A stretch of 64,000 nucleotides of DNA from an uncultured Clostridium sp. (GTDB taxonomy: Bacteria > Bacillota > Clostridia > Clostridiales > Clostridiaceae), in the NCBI GenBank assembly GCA_900548455.1, contig URKQ01000008.1, positions 1 through 64,000 of the forward strand, read 5' to 3'. The notes beneath the pieces are model-generated. The model searched no databases. It saw only the letters and a program-made list of their open reading frames with translations, and was not told the origin of the DNA. The position numbers and the translations under genes were made by a program. Below, piece after piece: positions 1 through 8,846 of this stretch; the stretch's first letter is position 1; each line of letters opens with the position of its first letter.

Positions 1-124
1 AAGGGGACCCTGTTCCCTCCTTGTTAAGGAGAGATACTCAAAGGGAACCATAAGGTTCCTTTTGAAAAAGCTGAATATAGTAATACAAAGCTCTGTTTGC
101 ATCACTATAAATGCATACAGAGCC
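1..124 (-). repeat. dispersed MITE-like repeat, copy A (runs off the window start)
   Basis: Read on the minus strand, the element begins with a palindromic head (GGCTCTGTATGCAT ... ATGCAAACAGAGC, plus positions about 90-124), followed by a short spacer and a hairpin-rich body (1-71). The body matches plus-strand 13911-13981 with one mismatch in 71 bases, in opposite orientation. The head ends one base after the cbiQ stop codon. The far end lies outside the window, so its full length is unknown. It is a non-coding dispersed repeat; a mobile origin is inferred from the better-bounded copies at 13751 and 23691. Confidence 0.75.
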
Positions 125-125
125 T

Positions 126-824
126 CTAAAATATATTAATAATTATTATAAGAAAAAGAATATAACTCATTATTAATGCAATTCTTATATAAGATAAATC
201 AAATTGTTCATCTGAATAATGAATTATCCCTTGATAACATCTACTATTAATTCCATTTTTAATCTCTTTCCACTTATACATGGTGTTTACAAAGAGTAAT
301 CCGCCTAATGTACCTGCATCTTTTACTTTAGCCTTAAATCCTCCAAAACCACCTCTTGCAATCATAGCTTTATTTAGAGCTCTAAACTCATCGTCTACAA
401 TAATTAAAAATCTTTCCATGGATTTTCCTAAATCACAAATATCTTTAAGCCAACTAACTTTAGACCCTAAATAAAAAATATGATTAGTTGGTGTAGTTAA
501 AGTTAAAAAGCTAATTACAATTCCCCCAGATACAGATTTTAAGACTATAACCAAGGTTCTATATATACCATAATCAAAAATAAAAGTTATAGATGAAAAT
601 ATAGCGAAAATTAAAGTTGCCTCTACAAAACCTTTAACTACATGCATCGGATTCTTATATTTAATGTGTAAAAATAAAAAAACAATTATATTAATTATTA
701 AAGGGTAGCACTTGGTACTAAAACCAAGTGCTATTATTGTGCCAATACATAAAATAATTTTTTCAATAGGATGTACAGAAGCTAATTTACTTAAGCTAGA
801 ATAAGCAAGTACATTTCTTAGCAT
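126..824 (-). CDS. cbiQ: cobalt ECF transporter transmembrane protein CbiQ
   Basis: T component of the energy-coupling-factor cobalt importer CbiMNQO, in the cytoplasmic membrane. The 232 residues are strongly hydrophobic with several membrane segments, and the ARGGFGGF stretch (about residues 156-163) matches the conserved A-R-G motif by which T components contact the ATPase. It is the last cbi gene seen; its ATG overlaps the end of cbiN by 7 bp and has an AGGAG ribosome site. The ATPase gene cbiO, expected next, is absent here: the stop codon is followed after one base by a dispersed repeat, so cbiO is either beyond the window or elsewhere. Length is within the family range, so truncation by the repeat is not evident. 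Confidence 0.92.
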   Translation of the reverse strand: MLRNVLAYSSLSKLASVHPIEKIILCIGTIIALGFSTKCYPLIINIIVFLFLHIKYKNPMHVVKGFVEATLIFAIFSSITFIFDYGIYRTLVIVLKSVSGGIVISFLTLTTPTNHIFYLGSKVSWLKDICDLGKSMERFLIIVDDEFRALNKAMIARGGFGGFKAKVKDAGTLGGLLFVNTMYKWKEIKNGINSRCYQGIIHYSDEQFDLSYIRIALIMSYILFLIIIINIF

Positions 825-1126
825 CGTATCTCCTTACTTTTTGAAGGTTTTTTATCTTTTTCATTTTTAGGATTTCTTTTAAATCCTATATAATATCCAA
901 TAAATCCAGCTCCAATTGCAGCTTGTAGTGCAAACAATAAACTTTCTATTTCTCCTGATGGTGGTTCCCACAAAGGTGCTGCCCATGGCTCATAATCTGC
1001 ATTTATCTCTGCAATCTTATCTTCTATTTGGTCATCAGCTCCACCAAATTCACCATTTCTTCCTATCATTAGAGACCCAACTACAATAACTACACATAGC
1101 AGAATTAACCCTATATTCTTTTTCAT
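818..1126 (-). CDS. cbiN: cobalt transport protein CbiN
   Basis: Small accessory subunit of the cobalt ECF transporter. The 102-residue product has an N-terminal membrane helix (about 5-23), an acidic extracytoplasmic loop containing the family signature F-G-G-A-D, a second helix (about 66-82) and a lysine-rich cytoplasmic tail. I place the start at the second methionine (MKKNIG): it has a proper AGGAGGT site, while the upstream in-frame GTG lies within that site. It follows cbiM after one base and overlaps cbiQ, so the three subunits are probably translationally coupled. Confidence 0.92.
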   Translation of the reverse strand: MKKNIGLILLCVVIVVGSLMIGRNGEFGGADDQIEDKIAEINADYEPWAAPLWEPPSGEIESLLFALQAAIGAGFIGYYIGFKRNPKNEKDKKPSKSKEIRC

Positions 1127-1127
1127 A

Positions 1128-1865
1128 CTATAGAACACCTCCTACTTCTAGTAGCTCTTCATGAGCATGTTTCTCTATAAAATCAAAAATAATAACAGTA
1201 ACTATACCCTCAACTATAGCTAGTGGAATTTGAGTAATAGCAAATATTGATACAAATTTTCCAAAAGCCACTATGAATCCGCCTGAAGTTGCTGGAAAAG
1301 CAAGTCCAAGTTGAATAGCTGTAACTAAGTACGTAGCCAAATCCCCAAGGGTTGCACCTAAAAAGATAGCCACCTTTCTATTTTTCTTTTTTAATAATTT
1401 ATAAACTAAAAATGATACTATAGGTCCTGCAATACCCATAGATAAAACATTAGCTCCTAGTGTTGTAAGTCCTCCATGTGCTAAGAAAAGTGCTTGGAAT
1501 AAAAGAACTACTATAGACACTACAGACATTACAAATGGTCCAAATATCATAGCTCCAAGGCCTGTACCTGTTGGGTGTGAGCAACTTCCTGTAACTGATG
1601 GTATTTTCATTGCTGACAAAACAAATGCAAATGCCCCAATTAACGCTATAAGCATTTTTATATCCTTTTTATTATTTGCACTTTTCCTTATATCTCTAAC
1701 ACCTAGAACTACAAAAGGAATACATGCTACAAAATAAAATGCACACCAACCTACAGGTAAGAATCCTTCAGATATATGCATACCATAAGCTACCTGAGGT
1801 ATTGTAAAAAATAAAGTTATAGCCCATAAAAATATAAAGGTCTTTTTACTTATTAATTTTTTCAT
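1128..1865 (-). CDS. cbiM: cobalt ECF transporter substrate-capture protein CbiM
   Basis: Membrane S component that selects Co2+ for the CbiMNQO importer. The 245 residues start with a cleavable-looking signal segment followed by MHISEGFLP. In this family the histidine just after the processed N-terminal Met coordinates the metal, and that residue is present. The rest is a bundle of hydrophobic helices, with the conserved SCSHPTGTGLG loop about residues 93-103. It sits between the corrin-ring genes and cbiN/cbiQ under the B12 riboswitch, which fits cobalt rather than nickel. A 79-bp gap separates it from cbiJ, the largest inside the operon, with no clear promoter in it. Confidence 0.94.
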   Translation of the reverse strand: MKKLISKKTFIFLWAITLFFTIPQVAYGMHISEGFLPVGWCAFYFVACIPFVVLGVRDIRKSANNKKDIKMLIALIGAFAFVLSAMKIPSVTGSCSHPTGTGLGAMIFGPFVMSVVSIVVLLFQALFLAHGGLTTLGANVLSMGIAGPIVSFLVYKLLKKKNRKVAIFLGATLGDLATYLVTAIQLGLAFPATSGGFIVAFGKFVSIFAITQIPLAIVEGIVTVIIFDFIEKHAHEELLEVGGVL

Positions 1866-1944
1866 TATTATCCCCCTTATTTACAACTAATAGATAATTG
1901 CTAGCATACTATCTTTATATACAAACTGTACCTATATATTAACC

Positions 1945-2724
1945 TTAATGCGCATTTAAGATATACTTGGTACAGATGTATTCACATAAACTTTCTTCAT
2001 CATTAAATACAGTGCCATAATCCATAGATCTTCTTTCAATAACAAACACTTTTATTCCTAAATCAATGGCAGCACTTATCTTTTCATAAGTTCCTCCTTG
2101 GGGTCCGCTATCTTTTGTAATTAATCCCTTACAGTTAAATTCTTTTAAGAAAGCTTTATTTAGATCATAACTTATTGGCCCTTTAATAAAGATTAAATCT
2201 TCAACTCTGACACCTAAATCAAACACTTCTTCCATAACTTTAAGAGATGGCAATACCCTATGAACGATTCTATTTTCTATTCTTAAATCTAATATTTTTT
2301 TAAGGTTTCTACTTCCTGTAGTATTTAGTATTGTTCCCTCTACCGTTTTCAAAGCTTCTTTCAAATCCTCATAAGAAGATATTTCCTCTATTAAAGGATG
2401 TTTTTCAAAGGTATCTAGTGTACTCTTTCTTTCATATCTTATATATTCTATTTTCATTTCCTTAGCTATTTTTAAAGCAGTACTACTTATTTGAATCGCA
2501 TAAGGATGTGTTGCATCTACTAAAACATTTACTCCACTATCCTCTAATAATTTCTTTAAATCCTCATAAAGAAGTGGCTTATCATTTAATATTTTATATT
2601 TAAAACCCTTTAATAATTCTCCGCCATATTCAGTTGCAGTTGAGATTAATATATCATCTGTATATTCATTTAAAATAGATAAAATATTACGTCCCTCAGA
2701 GGTACCCAATATTAACCCTATCAT
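1945..2724 (-). CDS. cbiJ: cobalt-precorrin-6A reductase CbiJ (CobK-type)
   Basis: NAD(P)H-dependent reductase converting cobalt-precorrin-6A to cobalt-precorrin-6B in anaerobic cobalamin synthesis; cytosolic. The 259-residue protein opens with the nucleotide-binding motif MIGLILGTSEGR and contains the conserved D-A-T-H-P-Y-A stretch (about 71-77) and the late TKDSGPQGG motif (about 204-212), all typical of CobK/CbiJ. The ATG directly abuts the cbiH stop codon. Length is normal for the family. Confidence 0.93.
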   Translation of the reverse strand: MIGLILGTSEGRNILSILNEYTDDILISTATEYGGELLKGFKYKILNDKPLLYEDLKKLLEDSGVNVLVDATHPYAIQISSTALKIAKEMKIEYIRYERKSTLDTFEKHPLIEEISSYEDLKEALKTVEGTILNTTGSRNLKKILDLRIENRIVHRVLPSLKVMEEVFDLGVRVEDLIFIKGPISYDLNKAFLKEFNCKGLITKDSGPQGGTYEKISAAIDLGIKVFVIERRSMDYGTVFNDEESLCEYICTKYILNAH

Positions 2725-3456
2725 TTAAATCTCTCCCTTATTAACTTTATATCCTCTTGGAGTTATAAACATTCCATTCTTTATATAGCTCTTTGAATTA
2801 CCTATTATCACTATAGTCATCATATCTGCAATGGAGTCATCAAACTCTCCTATAGTTGAAATAGTAACTTCCTGACCTTCTCTTAAAGCATGCTTAACTG
2901 CTGCTATCGGTGTATCCTCAGTTCTATATTTTTTAATAATTTCTATAACCTCTCTTAAATAATGTGGTCTTCCATTACTTCTAGGATTATATAAAGAGAT
3001 AATAAAGTCTCCTTGAGCTGCAAGTTCAACTCTTCTTTTTATATCTTCATAAGGAGTCATTAAATCACTTAAACTAATATTACAGTTATCATGCATAAGA
3101 GGAGCACCTACAATTGATCCTGCCGAAGATGCTGCTGTAATTCCTGGTATAACCTCAACCTCTTCATCTTTCTTCATTTCTAAAATTAACCCTGCCATAC
3201 CATAAATACCAGCATCTCCAGTACTAACTATAGCAACGGTTCCTTCCTTTGTAAGATTTAAAGCTTCTTTGCATCTTTCTTCTTCCTTCATCATGCCAGT
3301 AGAATATACTCTCTTTTCTCCAAGGAGTGGCTTTATCATTTCTATGTATTTTGTATATCCAACTATTATATCGCTTTCTTCTATAGCCTTAATGGCCTTT
3401 AATGTCATATAATCAAGGCCTCCTGGACCTATTCCTACAACATACAATTTACCCAT
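2725..3456 (-). CDS. cbiH: cobalt-precorrin-3 C17-methyltransferase CbiH
   Basis: SAM-dependent methyltransferase that methylates C-17 and drives ring contraction in the cobalt-early pathway. It opens with the tetrapyrrole methylase motif VVGIGPGGLDYMT and contains the SAM-binding STGDAGIYGMAG stretch about residues 77-88, as well as SLYNPRS, typical of CbiH/CobJ. I start it at MGKLYVV (position 3456, 243 residues), preceded by GGAGGT with six-base spacing. A longer reading from 3489 overlaps cbiG but adds 11 residues that do not belong to the fold. Confidence 0.94.
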   Translation of the reverse strand: MGKLYVVGIGPGGLDYMTLKAIKAIEESDIIVGYTKYIEMIKPLLGEKRVYSTGMMKEEERCKEALNLTKEGTVAIVSTGDAGIYGMAGLILEMKKDEEVEVIPGITAASSAGSIVGAPLMHDNCNISLSDLMTPYEDIKRRVELAAQGDFIISLYNPRSNGRPHYLREVIEIIKKYRTEDTPIAAVKHALREGQEVTISTIGEFDDSIADMMTIVIIGNSKSYIKNGMFITPRGYKVNKGEI

Positions 3457-3478
3457 TCTTATACCTCCAGCTTTCATT

Positions 3479-4477
3479 TTAAAGTTCATTAACTATACCA
3501 ACACATAAAGTCATTCCATCAAAGCTTATCTTTTCAGTAATCAATATACCTTTTTCTAACTCTACACAAGGCTCACATACACATCTTACTCCTATGGATT
3601 TTTCTACAAAATCGCTGCCTTTATATTTATGTTGAACCTGCTTTATTTCTTCTCGTGAATGAATGTGCATTGGACAGCCTAAAGAATTACTTAATCCAAT
3701 TAATCCTTTTTCATCTTTCTTAACATCTACTGTGGAAATAACCTTTACCGCCCTTGAATCTATATTAAGTTTATTTAAATTATCCACAACAAAGGTTTTA
3801 ATTTTCTCTTCATCCACATTTTTTCTACATCCCATGCCTAAAACTACATTTTTTCTGATAAGTTTTAGATGTAAACTTCTCTCAATATGTTGAAATTCCT
3901 TAATCCTAACTTTATTTGATACCGTTACTATATTTTTTACTGATTTTAGTTTATCCACATATCCTCTTGGTAATGGAATTCTATCGTCCTCATCCCAAAA
4001 GCCTACAAGTTCTCCATCTACTAGTTTCGCTGCTATGGTCTTAGCTATCTTCAAATCATCTATTATAAGGTTATTATCCTTTGCTATAATATCTGGAGCC
4101 ATTAAATTCATATTATCCGTAGCCGTAGTTATAACTGGCATTGCTCCAAGAATATCAGCAACCTTTTTAGCTAAATCATTAGCTCCACCTAAATGACCTC
4201 CAGCAAGACTAATAGAAAACTTTCCTTGTGAATCTACAACAACTATAGCTGGGTCTTTGTCTTTACCTTTTAATAGATTTCCTATGCCTCTAACTGCTAT
4301 TCCTGTGGAAGTAATAAATATTATTCCATCTACACTTTTCATAAGATCTTGGCAAAGTGCTCTAAAATTAAAATTATCATTGTTATAGCTTGAATAAAAA
4401 TCAAGATTTAACTCCTCTTTAAGTTTTTCTCCCAGCTCATTTCCTTGTCTTGTGACAGATATTGCTGCCAGCTTCAT
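3479..4477 (-). CDS. cbiG: cobalt-precorrin-5A hydrolase CbiG
   Basis: Opens the delta-lactone of cobalt-precorrin-5A, releasing the two-carbon fragment as acetaldehyde; specific to the anaerobic pathway. The 332 residues show the usual three parts: an N-terminal domain starting MKLAAISVTRQG, a middle domain with ITSTGIAVRGIG (about 55-66) and SLAGGHLGGAN (about 90-100), and a C-terminal domain with GMGCRKN (about 215-221). It lies two bases after cbiF. CbiG marks this as the cobalt-early pathway and not the oxygen-dependent one. Confidence 0.94.
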   Translation of the reverse strand: MKLAAISVTRQGNELGEKLKEELNLDFYSSYNNDNFNFRALCQDLMKSVDGIIFITSTGIAVRGIGNLLKGKDKDPAIVVVDSQGKFSISLAGGHLGGANDLAKKVADILGAMPVITTATDNMNLMAPDIIAKDNNLIIDDLKIAKTIAAKLVDGELVGFWDEDDRIPLPRGYVDKLKSVKNIVTVSNKVRIKEFQHIERSLHLKLIRKNVVLGMGCRKNVDEEKIKTFVVDNLNKLNIDSRAVKVISTVDVKKDEKGLIGLSNSLGCPMHIHSREEIKQVQHKYKGSDFVEKSIGVRCVCEPCVELEKGILITEKISFDGMTLCVGIVNEL

Positions 4478-4479
4478 AT

Positions 4480-5232
4480 TTACTGCCTTCCCTCTCTAAA
4501 CATATGAGTAAAAGTTTTATCATACAAAAGACTTTTATCGTAGTCACAATCAATGAAATCTCCAACTAAAATTTGGGCACATTTAGTAATTCCTGCTTCC
4601 TTAACTTTTTCGGCTATATCATCAAGAGTTCCAATTATAGCCCTCTCATCTTCCCATGTAGCCCTTTCTATAACAGCTATATTTACATTTCTTCCATAGC
4701 CTCTTCTAAGTTTTGCTACAACCTTATCTATCATGCTTATTGAAAGAAATATAGCCATAGATGCCCCTATTGAAGCTAGTTTTTCTAAATCTTCTGTTTC
4801 TGGTACCGGCGTTCTTCCCTCTACCCTTGTAAGAATTACAGTTTGAGTTACAGACGGAAGTGTAAACTCCTTTTTAATAACAGAAGCTGCTGCTGTAAAT
4901 GAACTCACCCCCGGAATTACTTCATATGTTATTTCATGTATATCAAGTTCATCCATTTGCTCTTTAATAGCTCCATATATAGCTGGATCCCCAGTATGAA
5001 GTCTTACCACTGTTTTATTTTCTTTTTCAGCTTCAACTATAACCTCTATTACTTCTTCTAATGTCATAGCTGCCGAATTATATATCTTACACTCTGGTTT
5101 GCAGTAACTCATATGTTCCTGACTTACAAGTGAACCTGCATATATAACTACATCTGCTTTTTCAATAGTATTTCTACCTTTAACTGTAATTAAATCAACA
5201 TCTCCTGGTCCTGCCCCGATAAAATAAACCAT
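4480..5232 (-). CDS. cbiF: cobalt-precorrin-4 C11-methyltransferase CbiF
   Basis: SAM-dependent methylation of cobalt-precorrin-4 at C-11. The protein has the methylase N-terminus VYFIGAGPGDVDLIT, the RLHTGDPAIYGA SAM motif (about 80-91) and the VIPGVSSFTAAA loop. I place the start at MVYFIG (5232), which has GAGGAGGG six bases upstream; an earlier TTG at 5262 would overlap the cbiL end and adds a non-homologous leader. Product of 250 residues, usual for CbiF/CobM. Confidence 0.95.
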   Translation of the reverse strand: MVYFIGAGPGDVDLITVKGRNTIEKADVVIYAGSLVSQEHMSYCKPECKIYNSAAMTLEEVIEVIVEAEKENKTVVRLHTGDPAIYGAIKEQMDELDIHEITYEVIPGVSSFTAAASVIKKEFTLPSVTQTVILTRVEGRTPVPETEDLEKLASIGASMAIFLSISMIDKVVAKLRRGYGRNVNIAVIERATWEDERAIIGTLDDIAEKVKEAGITKCAQILVGDFIDCDYDKSLLYDKTFTHMFREGRQ

Positions 5233-5245
5233 GGATTTCCCTCCT

Positions 5246-5911
5246 CTATTTACGATTCGCAATTATTAGCGACATATATTCGTGATTATTTAATATCTCT
5301 TCTCTTTTATGTAAAATTTCTTGTCCTTCTCTACCTGCTCTCTTTATATAAACGTAATTAAAGCCCTTCTCCTCAAGAACATTTAAAACTTCTTCTTCTT
5401 TTTTATAAACTTTCATTATTACAACATATTTTTCATCTTTAATTTCATTAATATTGCTTGCTGGAAGAATTAAAAGTGATTCATCTCCAATAACCAATGG
5501 AATTTCTGCTAAACTGGCACTAGCACAAAATGAAGTAATTCCTGGAATTGTCTCTACCTCAAATCCATGTTCTTTAATATATTTCAAAAGATAAATATAT
5601 GTACTATAAACAAAGGGATCTCCAAGAGTTAGAAACGCTACATTTTTACCTTCTTTAAGTTTTTCCTCAATAGATTTAAAGGCTTCAAATATTTTCTCTT
5701 CTTGTTCTTCTCCACCCATAGGAAACTGTTTAATCATTACTTCCTTAGAATCATCTATAAATTCTTCTGCTATACCAAGGGCTATACTACTTCCACCCTT
5801 CATTGCACTAGGTGCTACAATAACCTCACACATGTTAATAGTCTTTACAGCCTTTAGTGTTAATAACTCTTTATCTCCTGGTCCAACTCCAACTCCATAT
5901 AACTTTGCCAT
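5246..5911 (-). CDS. cbiL: cobalt-precorrin-2 C20-methyltransferase CbiL
   Basis: SAM-dependent methylation of cobalt-precorrin-2 at C-20. The 221-residue protein begins MAKLYGVGVGPGDKELLTLKA, contains LTLGDPFVYSTYIYLL (about 95-110), the GDP motif of this subgroup, and ETIPGITSFCASA. It is preceded by a GGAGA ribosome site and lies 13 bases after cbiT. The order cbiT-cbiL-cbiF-cbiG-cbiH-cbiJ roughly follows operons of other clostridia. Confidence 0.94.
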   Translation of the reverse strand: MAKLYGVGVGPGDKELLTLKAVKTINMCEVIVAPSAMKGGSSIALGIAEEFIDDSKEVMIKQFPMGGEEQEEKIFEAFKSIEEKLKEGKNVAFLTLGDPFVYSTYIYLLKYIKEHGFEVETIPGITSFCASASLAEIPLVIGDESLLILPASNINEIKDEKYVVIMKVYKKEEEVLNVLEEKGFNYVYIKRAGREGQEILHKREEILNNHEYMSLIIANRK

Positions 5912-5924
5912 ATTCTAATCTCCT

Positions 5925-6488
5925 TTATACTTTTTCTGAATCTACAATAAAAATAGGATTGTTACTAAAGAGCATATAAGATTCTCCTCTTGTTTTGCTC
6001 ACAGCAACTTGAGTACAATTAACTTTCCTATTTAATTCCTTCAAAGTGCTCATGGCCTTATATACATTATCTAAAGTCACAAAATTTAATACTAACTTTC
6101 CCTCTTGCAAAAGCAAGTTATCACAAATTTTTATTATTTCTTCAAGATTTCCACCGCTTCCACCGATAAAAATACAATCAAACTTTTCTTGCAAATGAAT
6201 TAAAGTGTCCATAGCATCACCTTTAATAATTTCCAAGTTAGTACACTGAAACTTTTCTTTATTTTTTAAAGCAATTTCAAAAGCTTCCTCATCTCTTTCT
6301 ATAGATACTACTCTTCCCTTTGGTGCAAGAATACTTCCCTGAACCGCAATAGAGCCCGTCCCTGTTCCAACATCAAGTAGCCTTGAGTTTTCTTTTACAT
6401 TTAATCGAGCCATTGTAAGAATTCTTACATCTTCCTTGGTCATGGGACAATTTCCTCTAATAAAATCTTCATCTTTTAAATACGGCAT
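5925..6488 (-). CDS. cbiT: cobalt-precorrin-6B C15-methyltransferase (decarboxylating) CbiT
   Basis: Methylates C-15 of cobalt-precorrin-6B and decarboxylates the C-12 acetate side chain. A class I SAM methyltransferase of 187 residues, with DVGTGTGSIAVQ (about 40-51) as the SAM motif and N-terminal MPYLKDEDFIRGNCPMTKEDVR characteristic of CbiT. CbiT and CbiE are separate genes here, end to end, whereas in the aerobic pathway they are fused as CobL. Confidence 0.95.
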   Translation of the reverse strand: MPYLKDEDFIRGNCPMTKEDVRILTMARLNVKENSRLLDVGTGTGSIAVQGSILAPKGRVVSIERDEEAFEIALKNKEKFQCTNLEIIKGDAMDTLIHLQEKFDCIFIGGSGGNLEEIIKICDNLLLQEGKLVLNFVTLDNVYKAMSTLKELNRKVNCTQVAVSKTRGESYMLFSNNPIFIVDSEKV

Positions 6489-7094
6489 TTAATATACCTC
6501 CACTACAAAAACACTGAGTCCTGAAAAATCGATTTCTTTAATCTCTTCAGGTTTTCCTTTTATAATTCTTTCATCATCATAAGAGAGATTCTCTCCTACC
6601 CATATATTGCACTCTATACCTTCAGAAAAGAGCTGCCTTGCTAAGTCTCTAGGAGAATTCTTATAATCTGTTAAGAAAATACTGACCTTATTATTTTTAA
6701 CTACATTTATAAAGTCTTCATATCTTCCATGTACACTTCCAAGAAAGGCATCTTGCCAACTCATTTGAATTTTACTCATCATGTATTGAAAAGAACTAAT
6801 TCCCGGTATTATTTCTATAATTTCATCACTTACATTTTTTTTCATATAATCAGAAATTCCATAAAACCCTGGATCTCCAGATGCTACAATTGAAATGGTA
6901 TCTTTTTTTCTGCTGCCCATTATCTCAAGTATTTCACCTAACTTTTGAACTACAATTTTTTCACCTTTTATATGTTCAATAGAATTTATTGCCCTGGAAA
7001 ACCCAATTATTATGTCACTCTTTGTTAATGTTTCTGTAGCCTTTGGAAGAATATACTCTTTACTGCCTGGTCCTATTCCAACAATATATATCAT
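6489..7094 (-). CDS. cbiE: cobalt-precorrin-7 C5-methyltransferase CbiE
   Basis: Tetrapyrrole methylase that methylates C-5 of the corrin ring. The 201 residues begin MIYIVGIGPGSKEYILPKA and contain VASGDPGFYGISDY (about 71-84), the SAM-site motif of CbiE. Its ATG overlaps the cbiD stop by 4 bp and its stop abuts the cbiT start, suggesting coupled translation of the two C5/C15 methylases. Confidence 0.94.
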   Translation of the reverse strand: MIYIVGIGPGSKEYILPKATETLTKSDIIIGFSRAINSIEHIKGEKIVVQKLGEILEIMGSRKKDTISIVASGDPGFYGISDYMKKNVSDEIIEIIPGISSFQYMMSKIQMSWQDAFLGSVHGRYEDFINVVKNNKVSIFLTDYKNSPRDLARQLFSEGIECNIWVGENLSYDDERIIKGKPEEIKEIDFSGLSVFVVEVY

Positions 7095-8188
7095 TGCCCT
7101 ACCACTCCTTCTAAAGTTGTAGCTAACAGTTGAGGATTTGTAGCCCCATAATACATTACAACATCACACTTTAAGCTTCCATAGGTATATTGCTCCATTC
7201 TTTTCTTTACCTTAAAGACAATTTCCTTGTATATTTCACTATAATCTCCATCCAATACTTTAATAGCCCCTTCAGTAGTTTTTTCTTCATACACCCTAGT
7301 AATTAATTCTTTTGGTGCTCCTAGTAATGCTAACTCTAACGCGATTATTTCAAGTCTTACATCACAAACTCTACTATGAGTATTAAAACACCCTGCTGCA
7401 ATTTTACACACTTTCCCAATATGTCCAACTAAAATAACTTCTTCAACACCAAATTCGCTGCAACATTCTAAAGCAAAGCCTACAAAATTTGAAATAATAG
7501 CTATATTAGAAGATTGATATCCCATATCTACAGCAAATTTTTCACCCATATTTCCAAAAGCTAAAATTAATTTAGCAGAGTTTAGAGATTTTTGCTTAAT
7601 CTCTATTTTAATAGATTCCTTTATAGCTTCTTCTGACATAGGATACACGATACCAGTAGTTCCTAAAATAGATATTCCTCCTACAATATTCAGTCTTGGA
7701 TTAAATGTTTTCTCTGCTATTTCCTCGCCTTTGGGCACAAAAACAGTAATTGAAACTCCATCTTTTTCAGGTAACACCGACATAACAGCTTCTTCTATCA
7801 TAATACGTGGAACTGGATTAATAGCTGCTTCCCCCTTTGGAACATATAACCCTTCACCTTCTACTACACCTACTCCAATCCCACCTTTAAGGCTATACTT
7901 AACATCACTTTTTTCTGCTCTTGCCCATATAGATACTCCGTTAGTAACGTCAATATCATCTCCTCCATCTTTTACAATGGAACATTCAACATAATCCTCG
8001 CCAAATATAACTTCATCTATATTTAAATCAAGAGAAACTCCCTTTGGTGTATTTATTGTAATTGTTTTAACTTCGGCCTTATTAAAAAGCATTAAGGTTG
8101 CTGCTTTAGCAGCACCAGCTGCACATGATCCCGTTGTATATCCACACCTTAAATTTTTTCCATTACTATTTACATATAAATCAAGCAT
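7091..8188 (-). CDS. cbiD: cobalt-precorrin-5B C1-methyltransferase CbiD
   Basis: Methylates C-1 of the ring in the anaerobic pathway; unrelated in fold to the other cbi methylases. The 365-residue protein has the hallmark N-terminal LRCGYTTGSCAAGAAKAA, the middle motif GGISILGTTGIVYPMSEEA (about 171-189) and the glycine-rich HIGKVCKIAAG. Eight bases separate it from cbiC. With cbiG and cbiK it confirms the oxygen-independent pathway. Confidence 0.95.
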   Translation of the reverse strand: MLDLYVNSNGKNLRCGYTTGSCAAGAAKAATLMLFNKAEVKTITINTPKGVSLDLNIDEVIFGEDYVECSIVKDGGDDIDVTNGVSIWARAEKSDVKYSLKGGIGVGVVEGEGLYVPKGEAAINPVPRIMIEEAVMSVLPEKDGVSITVFVPKGEEIAEKTFNPRLNIVGGISILGTTGIVYPMSEEAIKESIKIEIKQKSLNSAKLILAFGNMGEKFAVDMGYQSSNIAIISNFVGFALECCSEFGVEEVILVGHIGKVCKIAAGCFNTHSRVCDVRLEIIALELALLGAPKELITRVYEEKTTEGAIKVLDGDYSEIYKEIVFKVKKRMEQYTYGSLKCDVVMYYGATNPQLLATTLEGVVGQ

Positions 8189-8196
8189 AGTATTTT

Positions 8197-8823
8197 CTAC
8201 CTCTCTACGAGCATATACATAAGAGCATTAACTATAGCAGCCGCTACAGCACTACCACCTTTTCTTCCTCTTACAGTTATCATAGGAATATCCTTTAGTT
8301 TTTCTATCTCTACCTTTGATTCTGCAGCTCCAACAAATCCTATTGGGGCACCTACTATAAATTTGCAATTTGACTTTCCTTGTTCTATAGCTTCTTTAAG
8401 CCTATATAGTGCTGTTGGCGCATTACCAAAAACAAAAAACTCTACACCATCACTAGTTGCTTCTTCTACAGCTGCCATAGATCTAGTAATATTCCTTTCC
8501 TTTGCCTTTATCGCAACTTCAGGCTCTGATACATAGCATACAACTCTGCAATTTAATTCCTTCAAAGCTTTCTTATTTATCCCTGAAAGTGCCATATTAG
8601 TATCTGTATAAATTGTAACTCCCTTTTTTAAAAGTTCTAAAGCTTTATCTATAGCATTAGGACTTATATATAATAAATCCTTATATTCAAAATCTGCTGT
8701 TGTATGGATTACCCTCTTAACTATGGAAAGTTCTCTTGGTCCAAAGTTATGTGGTCCCATTTCTTCTCCAATTATCTCAAAACTTTTTTTCTCAATATCC
8801 ATGGGTTTCTTTATATATTCCAT
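8197..8823 (-). CDS. cbiC: cobalt-precorrin-8 methylmutase CbiC
   Basis: Moves the C-11 methyl group to C-12, giving cobyrinic acid. The 208-residue protein contains the conserved FVFGNAPTALYRL and GAPIGFVGAAESK motifs and a histidine in the N-terminal RVIHTTADFEY, the catalytic histidine region of the family. Of two nearby ATGs I choose MEYIKKP (8823), six bases after AGAGGAAG; the first ATG (8829) touches the ribosome site. Confidence 0.93.
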   Translation of the reverse strand: MEYIKKPMDIEKKSFEIIGEEMGPHNFGPRELSIVKRVIHTTADFEYKDLLYISPNAIDKALELLKKGVTIYTDTNMALSGINKKALKELNCRVVCYVSEPEVAIKAKERNITRSMAAVEEATSDGVEFFVFGNAPTALYRLKEAIEQGKSNCKFIVGAPIGFVGAAESKVEIEKLKDIPMITVRGRKGGSAVAAAIVNALMYMLVER

Positions 8824-8846
8824 AATCATCTTCCTCTTAACTCAAC

